A DNA stretch of 64,000 nucleotides from Vicia villosa (GCF_029867415.1 NC_081185.1:28472245-28536244); one strand, 5' to 3'; shown: positions 34,690 through 47,985, numbered from the stretch's first letter. Translations and numbers: made by a program. The notes: a model not told the origin generated them from the letters alone.

Positions 34690-34985
34690 ATGGTCCACTT
34701 GCTATAGTGCTAGCAAGCTTCCACAGTTTGTATAAAAGGAAGGATTTACTTACTATAGTTCTAGTAAACCTTTGCATATACCCTGGATGAGAAAGGGATT
34801 ACCTGCTATTGGTTCTAGCAAGCTTACCTGCATAAAAAGGGATCACTTGCTATGGTCCTAGCAAGCTTACCTGCGTAAAAGACTCTTTTGCTATAGTTCT
34901 AGCAAGGTCACCTGCATAATAAGGATTTACTTGCTATAATTCTAGCAAGTTTACCTGCGTAAAAAGATTCATTTGCTGGAAAGGC
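34690..34985 (-). repeat. Tandem repeat, about 42 bp unit, E0 internal (array 1)
   Basis: Degenerate units of the type TTGCTATAGTTCTAGCAAGC + TTACCTGCATAAAAAGG occur about six times. Each unit carries a short inverted repeat, TTGCTA...TAGCAA. Array 2 at 35515-35880 has the same unit. Confidence 0.88.
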
Positions 34986-35514
34986 TCCTGGGAAGGATGG
35001 AATATGTCTTAAAGAAGACTGCCTACAATGATTCCTGGAAAGGACCGGTAACTTTTGTCTTGATCATTTGTGAACTATCTTCGGATAATTGCTCAGAATT
35101 AAGCATCAGGATTGTATTTGTCTTGAATGAGTGTCCGGATTAAATCATTGTCTTAATTGTCTCTGCATTGTATCTTAGACGATAATATTCATTTGATTGT
35201 GGAATGACCTGAAAAGGCAACATTAACTTTATGCAATGTCATGATGCATGTGTTGTGTAATGAGATTCTCAAAATATATGAGAATCTTGTATGTTATGTA
35301 TGTATTATGAACAATGTATGCATGAGCTAGTTGGGTGATGTATGGACACCACTATGTGGTTGAAGCGCATTAGTAATTCCGTATAACAATCTCTGATCGG
35401 GGAAAATAAATCCCTATTCGTTGCCTAGAATGATATTTAACCAGCGTGAAGATTTGAAGGAGATCACTACCGAGGGACCGACATGATGAGTAAACGTAGC
35501 TATCAAAAGCGAGG

Positions 35515-35880
35515 CTCATAGTTTGTTGTGTAAAAGGGATTCACCTGCTATAGTTCTAGCAAGTTTACCTGCGTTAAAAAAAGGATTACCTCCTATAGTT
35601 CTAGCAAGCTACCTGCATAAAAATTCACCTGTTATAGTTCTAGCAAGCTTTCGTACATCCTGCATAAGAAGACTCTATTATTATAGTGTTAGAAAGATCA
35701 TCCGCGTAGAAAGATTCACCTGCTATAGTGCTAGCAAGCTTATATGCATAAAAAGATTTACCTGCTATAGTTCTAGCAAGCTTATCTGCATAAAAAGATT
35801 TACCTGCTATAGTGCTAGCTTATCTGACTAAAAAGATTTACCTGCTATAGTGCTAGCAAGCTTACCTGCATAAACTTCTT
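35515..35880 (-). repeat. Tandem repeat, about 42 bp unit, E0 internal (array 2)
   Basis: About eight units with ACCTGCTATAG...CTAGCAAGCTT; neighbouring unit starts such as 35721, 35763 and 35805 are exactly 42 bases apart. The sequence between the arrays (34986-35514) is non-coding. The frame at 35523-35831 is a by-product of the repeat. Confidence 0.9.
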
Positions 35881-35944
35881 GACACATACGCAGAAGTCAG
35901 AAGTATAAGGACCAGTAACTTGGTGTTCTACATTGTGTATGCAC

Positions 35945-36370
35945 AGAGTGTAGCGTGCATAGCGTAGCGTAGCGTGCAGAGCGTGGTGTGTAAAATGTAG
36001 TGTGTAAAGCGTAGCGTGTAAAACGTAGTATGTATCATGCTTGTATAAATATTGCGCACATACATATAACGGCTATACATGCATGCGACCCTGATGTTTG
36101 TACAATGTAGATGTATGAACTATATGTATGTGTAATGTAAATGTTATATGTATAAGAGGATTTTGTTTATGGTATCCTGTTGATGTATTAAGATGATGTT
36201 TGTGCGCATGTTTACAAGCGGAGATCTAATGATGTGATATGCCAGTTCTTAGATCAATTTCGAATGCGTAATGATTATGCTTATGTATATGTTGATTGAT
36301 AAATTCCTATATGTGTGTGTTGGTTAGTATGTATATGCTAATGCTAATGCGTATGTATGTATGGTGATCC
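35945..36370. repeat. Low-complexity GTAGCGT and TATGTATG-rich tract
   Basis: AGCGTAGCGT and TGTAAAACGTAG variants lie at 35945-36030, then alternating TATGTA/ATGTAT-rich sequence follows to about 36370. Nothing coding. Confidence 0.8.
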
Positions 36371-37346
36371 CCAGATTTTATCTCCTTATAACCCATTGAA
36401 TTTGTTTAAACCATGCAACGAATATGCTCATGCCAACTAGTAATGCTTATACGTAGAATTTTTTCAAGCAGAACTTCAGTTTTCAATCTCCTTCTGGACC
36501 ATTAGGTCCTGAACCAATCCCCTGGTACCCTTTTTTTGAATTGTCTAGACGTTTTGATGTATGAGATGTAATGTATTAACCAATGTATGTAATGCATGAC
36601 TTGTGTATATTTGCATGATTCTCCAATGATAGGAGAAAGATTTTTTGGAGGTTGTAAAGTGCGAGGATGCCTTTGATTAACCTATTTTGAGATCTCTTTG
36701 ATACTAAGTGTGTATTCGTAGATGACGCCATGCCCTTTGAGAAGTAACTCCAATGCAATGCGCATGCAAGTTTTGAAATCGAAGTGTGTGATGAATTAGA
36801 ACTAGATGATCGGAGATGAATGTTTGAAGAAGCTTAGTGGTTAGGAACCGTTTTAACAACCCTAGAAGTCGGTATAACAAAATCCTGATTAATATGCTTT
36901 CGTAGTTAACCTTGCCTCAATTAGGACTTTTGAATGTTGTAACTTAGCCTGGTTCATGGTTTAAGAAACAACGAATATAAGGCTCAAAATTTATTTAACC
37001 CACCCCTTTCTCCTTGATGTTCTCCAATCCTAAAGTTCGTATAATCCAATGAATGTATTTCATTTGTAAGAGAATTGTTTCAGTTCCGATGATGAGCGGA
37101 AGCATTCGTAAAGATCCAAGCACCGATGAAAAATGTTGTAGAGATCCAAGCATTGATGAGAAGCTTCGATGATTTAGCAGTCACAAGATTATCCTTTGTA
37201 TTTTTCTTTTGTTTTTCTATCCCTTATTTTTGCATGAGCCAATTCCTTCAAATTTGAACCATCGGGATGCCCTAATTTTTGCCTAAGTCATTTTTGTTTT
37301 CTTTTATGGGACTTAGTGGGTGCTTTCCTCCTCTCTTTTTTTTGCA
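36371..37346 (-). other. E0 internal non-coding region left of copia C
   Basis: No supported frame. On the minus strand two blocks match the E2 internal region: about 37310-37240 (ACTTAGGCAAAAAT...GGCATCCCG, as at about 49850-49870) and about 37010-36830 (GGGGTGGGT...TTTTGAGCCTT...TTTCTTAAACC, as at about 50115-50260). Hence E0 and E2 are relatives. Confidence 0.7.
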
Positions 37347-37351
37347 TGCTC
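37347..37351. other. Target site duplication TGCTC (left copy) of copia C
   Basis: TGCTC is repeated exactly at 60812-60816, immediately outside the two LTR ends of C. Confidence 0.95.
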
Positions 37352-38493
37352 TGTTAGTGCTTTTATTAGCAGATTGGCATCTATGTTTGGCTAAAACATA
37401 ATAGCAGTAAAACATAATATTAATGTGAATCTTGCAAGTTTAAAAAGAACAAAACAGGTATAAGCAAGATGTTAGATGGAATGTCATGACATCAATTAAT
37501 GACATCGCGCCTACAGAACTGAAAGGAAGATTCAGTTTGTACTTAACAGATACAGGATATTCACAGAATATTTTGTAATCCTATGTGGCGCATATTTAAA
37601 GGTCAAAAGAATAATTGAAGAATCAGATCAGAAGATTGAAGATTCAGGAAGAATCAGATCAGAAGATTGAAGATTCAGCAGTTTCTAATTAGGAGATAAA
37701 TTAGGAAACTCATAATTAAAAGGCCTTATTTGTAGCAGAATATTTCTGCATATTTGTAACAACAAGGAGTGCTGTGATTTGTAAGCCCAAATCCAATTGG
37801 GATCAAGTTATAAATAGGAAACTTTGTAACCTAGTTTAAGAGAAAAAAACCTTGTTCTTAACGATGTAGTCATTAGGTTTTCTATAGGTAGACCACCCAG
37901 GTTGTGGGATGGCTGCCATGTCCTTCTCGAAACCTGTAGGTTAGAGAAGTGATTATCCTCACTCGGAACCTGTAGGTAAGAGTTGAGTATTATAAAGATT
38001 GAAGTTGTGAAGCAAGATCAAGTATGTGTTCATTGTTAATTGTGTAAATAGCTGTTGTAGGGTTGTAACAGTTAGGTATCACTAGGGAGTGAGCAGAGGT
38101 TCTCTTGTCTTGGATGGAGTTTTGAGATAAAGGTTGCATTGGGTAGTGACTAGGTAAACCAGAGGTTGTTTACATAAAATAGTACTACTGTTAGTGAAAT
38201 CTTCTTCCTGGCATGGTAGCCCCTAAAGTAGGTAGTTAGACCGAACTGGGTTAACAATTAACTGTGTTATTTATCTTCTGCATTATTTGTTCAGTTATGA
38301 ATGTTATGACTTTGTTTATAACATCAGGTTCATAAGTGTTAGCTGTTCCTAAAAAGAACCATATTAAGAACCATAAGTGTTAGGAGTAATTAATTTATGG
38401 GGGATCCTTCTATTCTGCTTATGCTACATTAATAACAGATCTAATGTCTTGACATCGGGATTGACATCTGAGTCTGTCATACCAGGATTTTCA
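37352..38493 (+). repeat. 5' LTR of copia C
   Basis: It starts TGTTAGTGC and ends CCAGGATTTTCA. A TATA box, GTTATAAATAGG, lies at 37807-37818. A motif of about 20 bases around AGAAGATTGAAGATTCAG is duplicated near 37630-37680. Confidence 0.94.
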
Positions 38494-38495
38494 AT

Positions 38496-38507
38496 TGGTA
38501 TCAGAGC
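38496..38507 (+). other. Primer binding site of copia C
   Basis: TGGTATCAGAGC, two bases after the LTR end, is the standard copia PBS complementary to initiator-Met tRNA. Confidence 0.94.
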
Positions 38508-41500
38508 AGGCATCCTGTCTGTTTCTGGATGAGATCCATAAGGGATAAATTCTGGTTGTGGTAAAAGTAGAAGAGTGTTTGAACAAAGAATGTTCATATT
38601 TTATGGTCCCTTGAAGTGGAGGATGGACCTATATGATTAGACCTACCTGACCTAAGAGCTGTGTTGCTGGAACAAGGAGTGCTAAATCTAAAGACTTCAT
38701 GTGGGAGTGAAGAACTTGAATTTCAGAACTAATTTGACCGGTATCTATGGACAGAGGAGAACCGTTTCAAAAGCTTCATGCGGGAGTGAAGATATTGATA
38801 AGGTAATCTCTGTATTTTTGGGAGTTTGTCAGGTCGGGATTTTGGTTAGGTCTAGTCAATTGCTTGGTGCAGAAGCTAGCATTGTTCAAGGTTGAGCAGC
38901 AATCAATCTGTAGTTGTCATGCTTACTACTAACACTTAAAGTAAGCATTGTGTGAGTTCTGTTGAGGTATGACTATTTTCCGCTGCATAGTCTCTGAGAA
39001 ACCCTAGGGTTATGTATAGTCAACAGAATGTATGGCAGGTATTGTCAGCTATGATTAAAGTGTCAAAGATACTTGAGTATCCTCTCAAGTCCACTCATAA
39101 TGACATGGGTTATTAGAGCTGATGAATGTTAACTGATCAATGATATTCATAATTATCTGCAAATGTGTACCTTGAAATCTTCAAGGTTGAAGTGTTCCTA
39201 GAAGGAGGAACACATGTTTTACTAGACGTTAGGACATTAAGAACTGGTATGCAGCTACCAGCTGAAGAACAGATGTTCTGGTGCTATACTAATGTAGTGT
39301 GAAAACATTGGTTTGGAACCTACTCCTGGTCTGGAAGAGGAGACATCTAGCTAAGTTAATCAGGACACGATTAACATGTGCTCAGTTCTACTAAGAAAAC
39401 TCACGAAGAGATTCCTTTCTAATCCTTTGTGTTGTACTTATGAAGAGCCAATATCTGTGAGTTTCCTCTGATCAACGAAACCAGATAAGTATTCATAACC
39501 ATAGAGCAGTTGTTGGAGATGAATACTGTGTCTCAATCACAGTGAAATATGGTTAAGAATGTGTACTGCCCTAGTTGTTATCCAGAAAGGGTAGTGCTGT
39601 TTGAAATCAAGGAAGTCAGATGGATCTGACTAATTTAGTGTCATGATATGACTAAGTCTGTTCCAGAAACCTAGCTGAGGGAATCTCCTCTATAGGTACA
39701 GACTATGGCATTCTTCATCTCAAAATCAGAATGAAAGTCTGAAGAAAAGGTTATTGAGATGATGGCTACTTTATCCGTTGATGTGTCTGGATATTGCTGA
39801 TAATTGGATTATTCTGTTACTAACCAGAGTGTTGTCAATTTGAGATTAAAGATGTTAACCAAGAACCATGAAGGATGATGTCATATCTGATGTTACAACA
39901 TCTCAAGATCTTCAGTTATTTTTATTTGCCAAGAACAGAAAGTATAAATGTGAAGAGGTAATCAGTCAGAATGACCTAGTGTGAGTAGAAAATTCTAACT
40001 GAAAAGCTGGTAAGTACTTTGACGGGAAACTTAGTACTTATTAGGTTTAGAACCTGGATGCTGAACTGAGAAGAAGTTCTTCTAACCATGAGTTCTTAAT
40101 TATCTTCACACATCAAAAGAGGGCAAGAGTCTCTGATGTGGCATACTGATTCTGTTAAATATCTTGATGGGAGCTGGATATTTACAAGGTCTGTATAAAA
40201 CAACTCAGACGTGTATATTGAAGATCAATTTATGGTTACACAATCATAGTTTCTTCTATTTCAAGTTACAGAGTGTGGCAATCTGAATCTTGTGTAGCAA
40301 GCAAACTGAGGTTTCTAATCTTGGAAACTGTGGCAATTCCAAATGAAGGGAACTTCAAGGAAGAACATCAAAGATGTCCTCAAATTTGTATATCTCAGGA
40401 TAAGTAAAAGAGTATGAAGATCAGTAAAGACAATGTTTTTCCGCTTCTATCCATTTGCAAAGTCTTTTCAAAGACTAATCTTGAAGAAAGAAGAACAAAG
40501 TTACACAAAAACCTCAGAACATAACTCCAATCATGTTTATTCTCAAATACTAGCAAAGAATATTCTTTGCATTATCATCTGACGACATGAATTGATGGTG
40601 TGTATCACTTGTTCTGATCTAAGTGCATGTTCCAACCTATGCACAAGTCCGCCTGGTGCAGTTCATTCTCAAATAACATTTCTTGATGAAGAATTTGGTT
40701 CAAGTCCAGGTATGTTGTTTAAATTTGTCAGGTTTATCGAGTCTTTTCGTTTTGGTTGAGTCTTGTTTGATTCCCTCATGTTCTTCTTTCGGATATGAGA
40801 AGTGTCTAGAGTCTAGGTTATGATTGTCTAATTAAGTCAGTCATAGGGTTTAAGGGTAGTGTTCAGGAATTTTTAAGTCTGAGGTCATTCTTTGCAACTG
40901 TTTGGTAAAGAATAAAGAGTCTTGTTTCGAGTCGTGAACACAAATTGTTTCTTGTGTTCCAAGTCCTCTATAGAGAAAGTGTTATCTCTATAGATAGTCA
41001 GAGTTTGTTTGAGTTCAGATGAACTTGTGTCTTAAGTGGTACTAACATCACAAGGTACGTATTTCCTGGAAAAATGACTGGGAATATACATTAGAAGTTT
41101 GAAAAAGCAACATTATTGTCTAAAGTGACAGTTCAGGCATAATGTGGATTAGAATGGGCAGTTTCTGATCTGGATGTTAGTAATGTGTTCTGGAAACATA
41201 ATTACTTTCATGATGAAGACTTCACTTCGTGAAGATGACAATGAAGACAAAAGTTCTATGATCAGATCAACACAGCTGAGGATAAAGGAGAATCTCTTCT
41301 ACTCAAGGAGTATGTTATTCAATGTGTGAGATTGAAAAACACCTTATCAAGAAGGATTTCGAAGTGTCTTAAGCAGACCATGATCTGATTCAAACATGGT
41401 AAGGTTATGCTCAACAAAATTCAAGGAGTGGCAGTTCTGTTTGTTGAGATTGTGGCAACCTCTGTGTGTGTGCTTCTAGTATCAAGAGTTCATCTGTTAA

Positions 41501-42119
41501 TCGTTTCTAAAGGAGATAATTTCTTAGGCAAGGGTCTATTAAAAAAAGAGATGAAACTTGTGGAGAATACTAGTAGTACAAATGTCAGACACAATATTAT
41601 GACATTCTACTTCTAGGTATAAGTATTTATTGTAAGGAACAAATTTGCTATAGTGAGTGTGTTCAGCAGGATTGTTGAACAGAGGGTGCGGCTCTTGAAG
41701 ATATGAAGATGAGTCTTATATTTTCCATTAATCATTTCAAGCTTATTCCATTGGGGAAGCTCAGACTATCTCAGATAGGGGGAGTAACTTCTTTTGTCAA
41801 GAAAAGTTTCTTGGTTAAAAATACTTTTACATCATGAAGAAAATGTGATACTTTTGTCAGTTATTTGTGAATGGTTCAAGCTAACCATGTGCAACTGGTA
41901 ACCACTATTCCTTCTCTACACTAATGAGGTAGCTGTGCGTCTAACAGTCTCAAGGTGTCCAGAACAACAGAAGTCTTTGTCTATGACTAGTGAGTAAGTA
42001 GGGAGTCTGTTAATTGGTCCAAATGATGCTCTGTCTTAATCTTTTACGGAATCTTGGGCTATGTGCTTGAAGGAAAGAAAAGTGATAATGTCTGACATGA
42101 TGTCATGACATGTTTAAAG
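38508..42119 (+). other. Internal region of copia C, first part, no coding capacity
   Basis: About 3.6 kb in which I find no frame with recognisable retroelement domains; the longest short frames (38701-38895, 41407-41616) are not supported. The sequence is rich in TCTGATGAAG-type motifs. It may be decayed coding sequence or the natural filler of a non-autonomous family. Confidence 0.65.
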
Positions 42120-42124
42120 ACATT
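42120..42124. other. Target site duplication ACATT (left copy) of solo LTR D
   Basis: ACATT is repeated exactly at 58625-58629, just outside the two ends of the interrupted LTR D. Confidence 0.92.
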
Positions 42125-43121
42125 TGTAATACGGTGAACTGACTTTTAAAGAAATATGCAGATAGTAAGAGTCGCCACCGACTTTTATTTTATCCAATTG
42201 GAAAGGCAAAAAGAACAGGAAAGACCTTTTTGAAAGAGATTGAGTTCGGGGGGTAAGTTATACAAAGGGAAGGTGTAAGGCACCCTTTGTATCCATGGTT
42301 ATCCACGGGCTCTTAATTGCTTAGCTCACTTTGTTTGAAATGTTTGAATTGTTTGAAAAGTGGTGTGAAAAGTAAAAACTTTGAAGAAAGAACTTTAACT
42401 TGTAAATAAGCGTAGTCTTTTGAAAATATTTGAAAATTAGTGGGAAAAGAATTTGAATTTGATTTTAATTTGAAATAGAGCAAGCAATTAATAGCAACTA
42501 CCCTAAGTTTGAAAAATCGTTCTTTTAGCTCTTTCGGGCGAAAGGATCTATCCACGCCATAAGAGGGCGGGAAGTCTTTCAATTGGATGTTAAGGGTCAT
42601 CGAGGTTTATCGTTCGCCATAAGACTGTCCCTTGCCATAAAGAGGGCAGGTAGTCTAAGGGAATGATATAATAGTCATTTCATCTTTTTAGGCATCATGC
42701 GAGGATACCTTAGCAATTGGGACAATCTTTTATCGAGGCAACATCGAGGGAGTTTCAATAACTTTGAAGGCAACATTTGCTTTAGGTATCCTCGGAATCG
42801 AGGGACTTGACTATTTTAAAGGCATAATTCGTAAGGCAACAAGGCAACAGTAAGAAAGGCAACAGGCAACAAGAGAGGTTACCCTAAAGGTGTGTGTGTG
42901 GCACAATCATGTGGTTAATTCAGATATTTATCTTATAATTAGTGAGCTAATTCAGTTCAAGGCTTGCACTCCCTAAGATTACTAACCACGGCAGAAAAAT
43001 AAAGGCAGAATTAAAACCCTACGCTATTACAATAAACACCTGCGGGGATGGGGGAAATAAACAGAAGGAAAAAAATAAGAAGGATCAATAGTAAGTTTTA
43101 AACATTGAATGCCTTGATCTC
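42125..43121 (-). repeat. Solo LTR D, 3' segment
   Basis: On the minus strand it ends CCGTATTACA at 42125, the same terminus as E2 and B LTRs. It holds the GTCGGTGGCGACTCTTAC end block and the GGATAACCATGGATAC block. It is split at 43121 by E2 and continues at 56338. Confidence 0.9.
43117..43121. other. Target site duplication ATCTC (left copy) of E2
   Basis: ATCTC is repeated exactly at 56333-56337 next to the other end of E2. Confidence 0.95.
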
Positions 43122-46100
43122 TGTCATACCCCAAAATTTGCCCATTACATTTTCATACTCAAGATCATTTTGAATATCAAAGTCTCAATACTCGACTGAG
43201 TATATACTCTCCTAAACAACAGCCTTCCAACTAGGGTTTTGTTCTCTCCAAGTATAATCAACTTCTGATACCTCAAGTGGATCCCATGGTCCCTCATATG
43301 ATTCAAAGAACCTCTATGCCAAGTTTCAAGCCTCGATTCAAAAGATTGCTCACTCAATGGCCCAAACGATCAATAATCGACTGGTTGACCTAAAAGTCAA
43401 AATATGGTCAAACCATAGTCAAAACTTCTGATTTTTGGTCAACATCCTCATTATGAAGAATCATTCATCATTTGATCAAGTATTGATCATGATTAATCAA
43501 GAAAAGTTCAGAAATCAACAAAACCTAAAGTTTCTAAATTAGGGTTTTTAAGGAGAAAGTCAACCCAACTTTGACCAGCCATAACATCCACATGGAACAT
43601 CAGAAATTTTCCATCCAAAGCTCAGTTTGAAGGAAATTTAATTCTCTAAAACTTTGTCTCTCACATGACAAGTCTAAAAATGCTTTATTTGAGAGATATA
43701 GGCCAAAACATTACAGGTCCTTCTAAAAGATCGCGAAAAGTCATCTATTCTCAAATATCACAACTTGAACATGGTAAACTCAATTGAGATGAAACCAAAA
43801 GAAGTCTTTAGAGGACATCTTGAGCTTCCTAAAAAGATCAAGAACACCTTCATAGGGTTAAAATTGAGAGAGATACGCATTGCTAAAGTTGGGTAAATAT
43901 TGGAAAAATGCTTGAAACCCTAGTTGGTGATTTTGGTACTTTTGAGTAATGGGCCTTTTACCTTGAGATGTCCACGTGATATCAAGCCTATTGAGAGCCC
44001 AAAAACCAATTTCTAATTATTTGGTGATTTTATTTAATTTAATTTTGGATTTATTCATTTAAATACAAAATAAATCAAATAAATTCATGGTTTAATATTC
44101 AAAAATTATTTGATTGATTCATTTAAACCAAAATTGATTCTAAATCAATAATGAGGCCAAAGAATACGTGAAAGAGAGATGGGAAATAAGATTGGCTAAA
44201 TTTGGAAAGATTGCATGCATATTTCCAAATCAAATTTTTGTAATCAACCACTTGATTCTTTCACAAGTTTCTTGACCTAATTTTCTCCTATATATATAGC
44301 CAGCATATTCAGGATCACGGGGACGAAAAAAAAAAGGCCAGGAAGACTAGGGTTTGGTGTTCAAAAATTGCACATAAACTTGCACTCTCGAATTCCTGTT
44401 TGCAGCCAGTTTCATCACGTCCAATTCATTCCATTATATTCCTAAGGTGGAAAAGAGTAAGGTTGGATCAAAGATAAGGCTTGGTAACGTTTGAATCACT
44501 CATCCCAAACTTGACATATTCATGCATATTTTAGAATTTTCATATCTCATGATTTCACTTGTTTCGGTTTAAACTAGTATTGTGAATGAGTTCATAGCAT
44601 CGTTCAGAACAGCTTGGAACCCTTGGACACAAAGTCACGCACTGGAATCGCACGTAGCCATGGCTAGGGCTCGAAGAAGATAATCCTCGGATCTCCTCCT
44701 ACAGGCCGTTTTACGCCGAAAGAACGCTACCATCGAATTCGTGGCATGCGGTTTGGGTGATCTGGGCACCGTTTCTATTCTGTTAACGTGTTATTTGAGT
44801 TTCTTGTGTTTTTTCAGAAAATAGCTACAGTATACAAAACCATGGCAAAGTCGAAGCAGATTCCTAGCAAAATCGTTAGCCAATGATATGTATGGCTTAG
44901 AGATTGAAGACGACGAGGTGGCAAGTGCTGAATGGCCAGTCAAAAATCAGAATTTCCTTTCTCTTCGTGATTGGAAAAGCGTAACAGGCATGGCCCACGC
45001 GCGACATCCCTATTGGCCGGTCAAAGGTTCCACAACTATCTCCCCTCACGCTATTGGCTGCAGCGAACAACAAAGGACCCACGCTCATCTTCGTTTGACT
45101 TTTCCATTACCTTCATCATTTTATTTATATTATTATTAAGTTATCATATTAACAAATACTATGGGGCCCACGCGCGCTGCCTTTGGCTTCCACCATTCAC
45201 GTTTTTTTATTTATTTGTTGCAGATGCTTATTATAACAACTAAATTGCGTAGCCTACATGGTGGAGAGAAAGAAACATATGCGTGAAGACCCCAGTTCGA
45301 ATCCTAGCATACGCAAAATTTTATTTATGCGTTCTCTCTTGCAAATCCGGTGGTACACGCCCACGCGTGACCAAGGTAAACCCCAGTACCTCACCGTTGG
45401 ATGTAAAAATCTCCAGATCCAACGCACCTGATCCTGCAAGCGCACCATAGACCCTCAAAAGCCAACCACACTAAATCCCAGCTAAGTGTTTTTTTTTTAA
45501 TTCACTTATTTATTTTAATTACATAACCTATTTTTCTACTTATTTATTTCTTTTCTAAACCCTAACCTTTTATTTTTTAAACCATATTTTATTTATTAAA
45601 TAAATGTTTTCATAACCCTTTAATTTTTAATCGAACTTTCGATTATATATATTTTTATATAGTAATTTATTCATTTTACATCCGTGGCTTTAAACCCTGA
45701 TTAGCATGATAACTAATCACTGTCAAACGCTTTTTTAGCCTTATAAACCCTCTAGGTCACAATAAGTTTTCAAACGCTTTTTTAGCCTTATAAACCCTCT
45801 AGGTCACAATAAGTTTTCTTAGGTTGAGAGGTAGGATTTGTAAACCTTTTAGGGTTTGTTCAATCCCATTCATTTATTTTATTTGCCCTTTTGGGATAAA
45901 ATATGGTTTATGCCCATAGTTAAGGAATTTTAATACACTAACGCATTTTTTTTCTGCCTAATTTTCAGGGTTAATCAGAGATCTTCAGACTACGCGCCAC
46001 GCCAATCAAAAAGCTAAGTTCTGATCCCTCTTTTATTATTATTTTTACCTTTTATTTTAATTTTTGCCTTATGGTTTAAATTACTTTCAACTGTCAAAGA

Positions 46101-47106
46101 ATTATTCATACACTTACCACTGTCCTTTTTCATTTAATTCTCAGATGATCGGGTTCGAGGAAGATCAAGGCTGAAGACTGCAATTTAATTTTATGTTTTA
46201 ATTTCCCCCATTCCCGCAGGTGTTTATTGTAATAGCGTAGGATTTTCATCTTTCCGCTTTTAAGAAGTTAACCACATGATTGTGCACCCACACACCTTTA
46301 GGGTAACCCTTCTTGTTGCCCGTTGCCTTATTGTTCCCTGTTGCCTTTAAATTGTACTAAATAGTCAAAGCCCCTCGATTCCGAGGATACCTAAGCAAAA
46401 CAAATGTTGCTCTCAGTTCATCATCATAAGATCATAGTCCCTTCAAAGTTGCCTTAACAGATGATCTTGTCCCTCGAAGTTGCCTCGGTAAAATGATGAT
46501 TTGTCCCCATTGCTAAGGTATCCTCGCATGATGCCTACAAAGATAAATGACTATTATATCCTTCCCTTAGACTACCTGCCTCTTTATGGCAAGGGACAGT
46601 CTTATGGCGAACGATTACTCTCGATGACCCGCACATCCAATTGAAAGACTTCCTGCCCTCTTATGGCATGGATAGATCCTTTCGCCCGAAAGACTTAAAG
46701 AACACGAAAGACAAACTTAGGCTAGGTAGTTCTTAATTGCTTGCTCATAATCAAATCAAAAATCAAATGCTTTTCACACCTCCTATTTCAAAACAATTCC
46801 AAAACAATTTCAAAACAAGGCTACGCTTATTTACAAGCTAAAGTCCTTAACGAAATCTTTTTACTATTCACACACGACACTTTTCAAACAAATCAAACAA
46901 ACAAGTGAGCTAAGCAATTAAGAGCCCATGGATAACCATGGATGCAAAGGGTGCCTTACACCTTCCCTTTGTATAACCTACCCCCCGAACTCAAAATCTT
47001 TCAAAGGTCTTTCCTGTTCTTTTTGCCTTTCCAATTGGATAAAATAAAAGTCGGTGGCGACTCTTGCTATCCGTACATTTCAATAAAGTCAGTTCACCGT
47101 ATTACA
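43122..47106 (+). repeat. 5' LTR of E2 (3985 bp)
   Basis: It runs TGTCATACCCCAAAATTTG to CCGTATTACA. A TATA-like CTATATATATAGCC lies at about 44287-44300. It includes a tRNA-like unit (45249-45322), a 55-base tandem duplication containing AAACGCTTTTTTAGCC (about 45724-45820), and a tail with ATCTTGTCCCTCGAAGTTGCC-type repeats. The small frames (for example 44888-45139, 45254-45448) recur in the 3' LTR only because the LTRs are copies. Confidence 0.95.
45249..45322 (+). other. tRNA-like (Pol III-like) unit in the E2 5' LTR
   Basis: The A-box-like TAGCCTACATGG (45250-45261), B-box-like AGTTCGAATCC (45294-45304) and TTTT (45319-45322) form the unit. The copy in the 3' LTR is at 54467-54540. It is in sense with the element. 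Confidence 0.6.
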
Positions 47107-47110
47107 GAAC

Positions 47111-47128
47111 TGGCGACTCTGCTGGGGA
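47111..47128 (+). other. Primer binding site of E2
   Basis: TGGCGACTCTGCTGGGGA, four bases after the LTR end; the same type as the PBS of A and E0. Confidence 0.92.
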
Positions 47129-47985
47129 TGCTTTCGAATAAAAGAGGGGTTACCTTAGAGTTTAGGATCACATAATTTTTTGTTTGCTTGCTTTATTATT
47201 TCAAGGTTGTTTTGGGTATTGAATGGAAGATGAATCCTACACCCGGATTCGAGTGCACCTTAAGATAGGAGCGGCATAGTCATGGAGACCCCCCTTGTGC
47301 ATGCTTGGGGTTGGTCAAAATGAAGTTCGCGCTTGAGTTAGGCCTCCACTGGTTATTGTGTACCTCTTTTGCATGAGAGATGTTTATGCATGTATCTTTG
47401 GGTGCGTCGGAGCTCAAGGACCTTTAGTCACCTTTAACCCATCCTGACTTTTAGGAACGTAGTGGGAGGGCTATTCTTGGTGCATGCCAAGTTATGGTCG
47501 CTACCCGATACTACAGCTCAGATAGGTTTCTTCCTAAAGTATCATTGCGTGGTATTCATGTACCATGTTCGAGGGTGCTTTAGAAGGGGCTGACAATTCT
47601 GGGTCACTGGTAGAACCCGTTGCTGATATCGTCCTTATCCTTAGAAGTACCTTTGGGGAAGGGTAGTCACCTGGTCATACTTCATGCAAGCCTTTACACT
47701 TAAGGACTCTTGTGTGACTTGTTTGTTATTTAACCTTTCTATTTCCTTGCAGGATTTGCTTGTAGGACATTTCGTCCTTATTACCTTATGCTTTACCCTT
47801 CCATTTCCTTGTAGGATTTACTTGTAGGACATTTCGTCCTTATAACCTTATGCTTTACTTAATGCATTACATGTGCATGACATCATGCATCATAAGCATA
47901 ACATGATTTAACTAACCCTTTCAAGGATCCTAGGGATTTAGGGCGCACAATTCCAGGTACTCCTATCAAGGACTGATTTCCTAAT
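47129..47985 (+). other. E2 leader region
   Basis: About 850 non-coding bases. The segment containing TGTAGGACATTTCGTCC is duplicated with a 63-base period (about 47741-47870). No coding frame is supported. Confidence 0.75.

Noticed and set aside
34690..35880. CRISPR-like array because of the regular repeats
   Set aside because: Repeats are directly tandem without unique spacers, in a plant retrotransposon.
38508..42119. Host gene or intact copia genes inside element C
   Set aside because: No frame longer than about 70 codons and no copia motif (zinc knuckle, DSGCS, YVDDI) could be found.
45249..45322. True tRNA gene
   Set aside because: Box motifs are present but the acceptor and anticodon stems do not pair convincingly; the same holds for the units in A, D and E0.
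44888..45448. Several 60-100 codon frames repeated at 54106-54665
   Set aside because: They are duplicated only because they lie in the two LTRs of E2; no homology or codon signal supports them.
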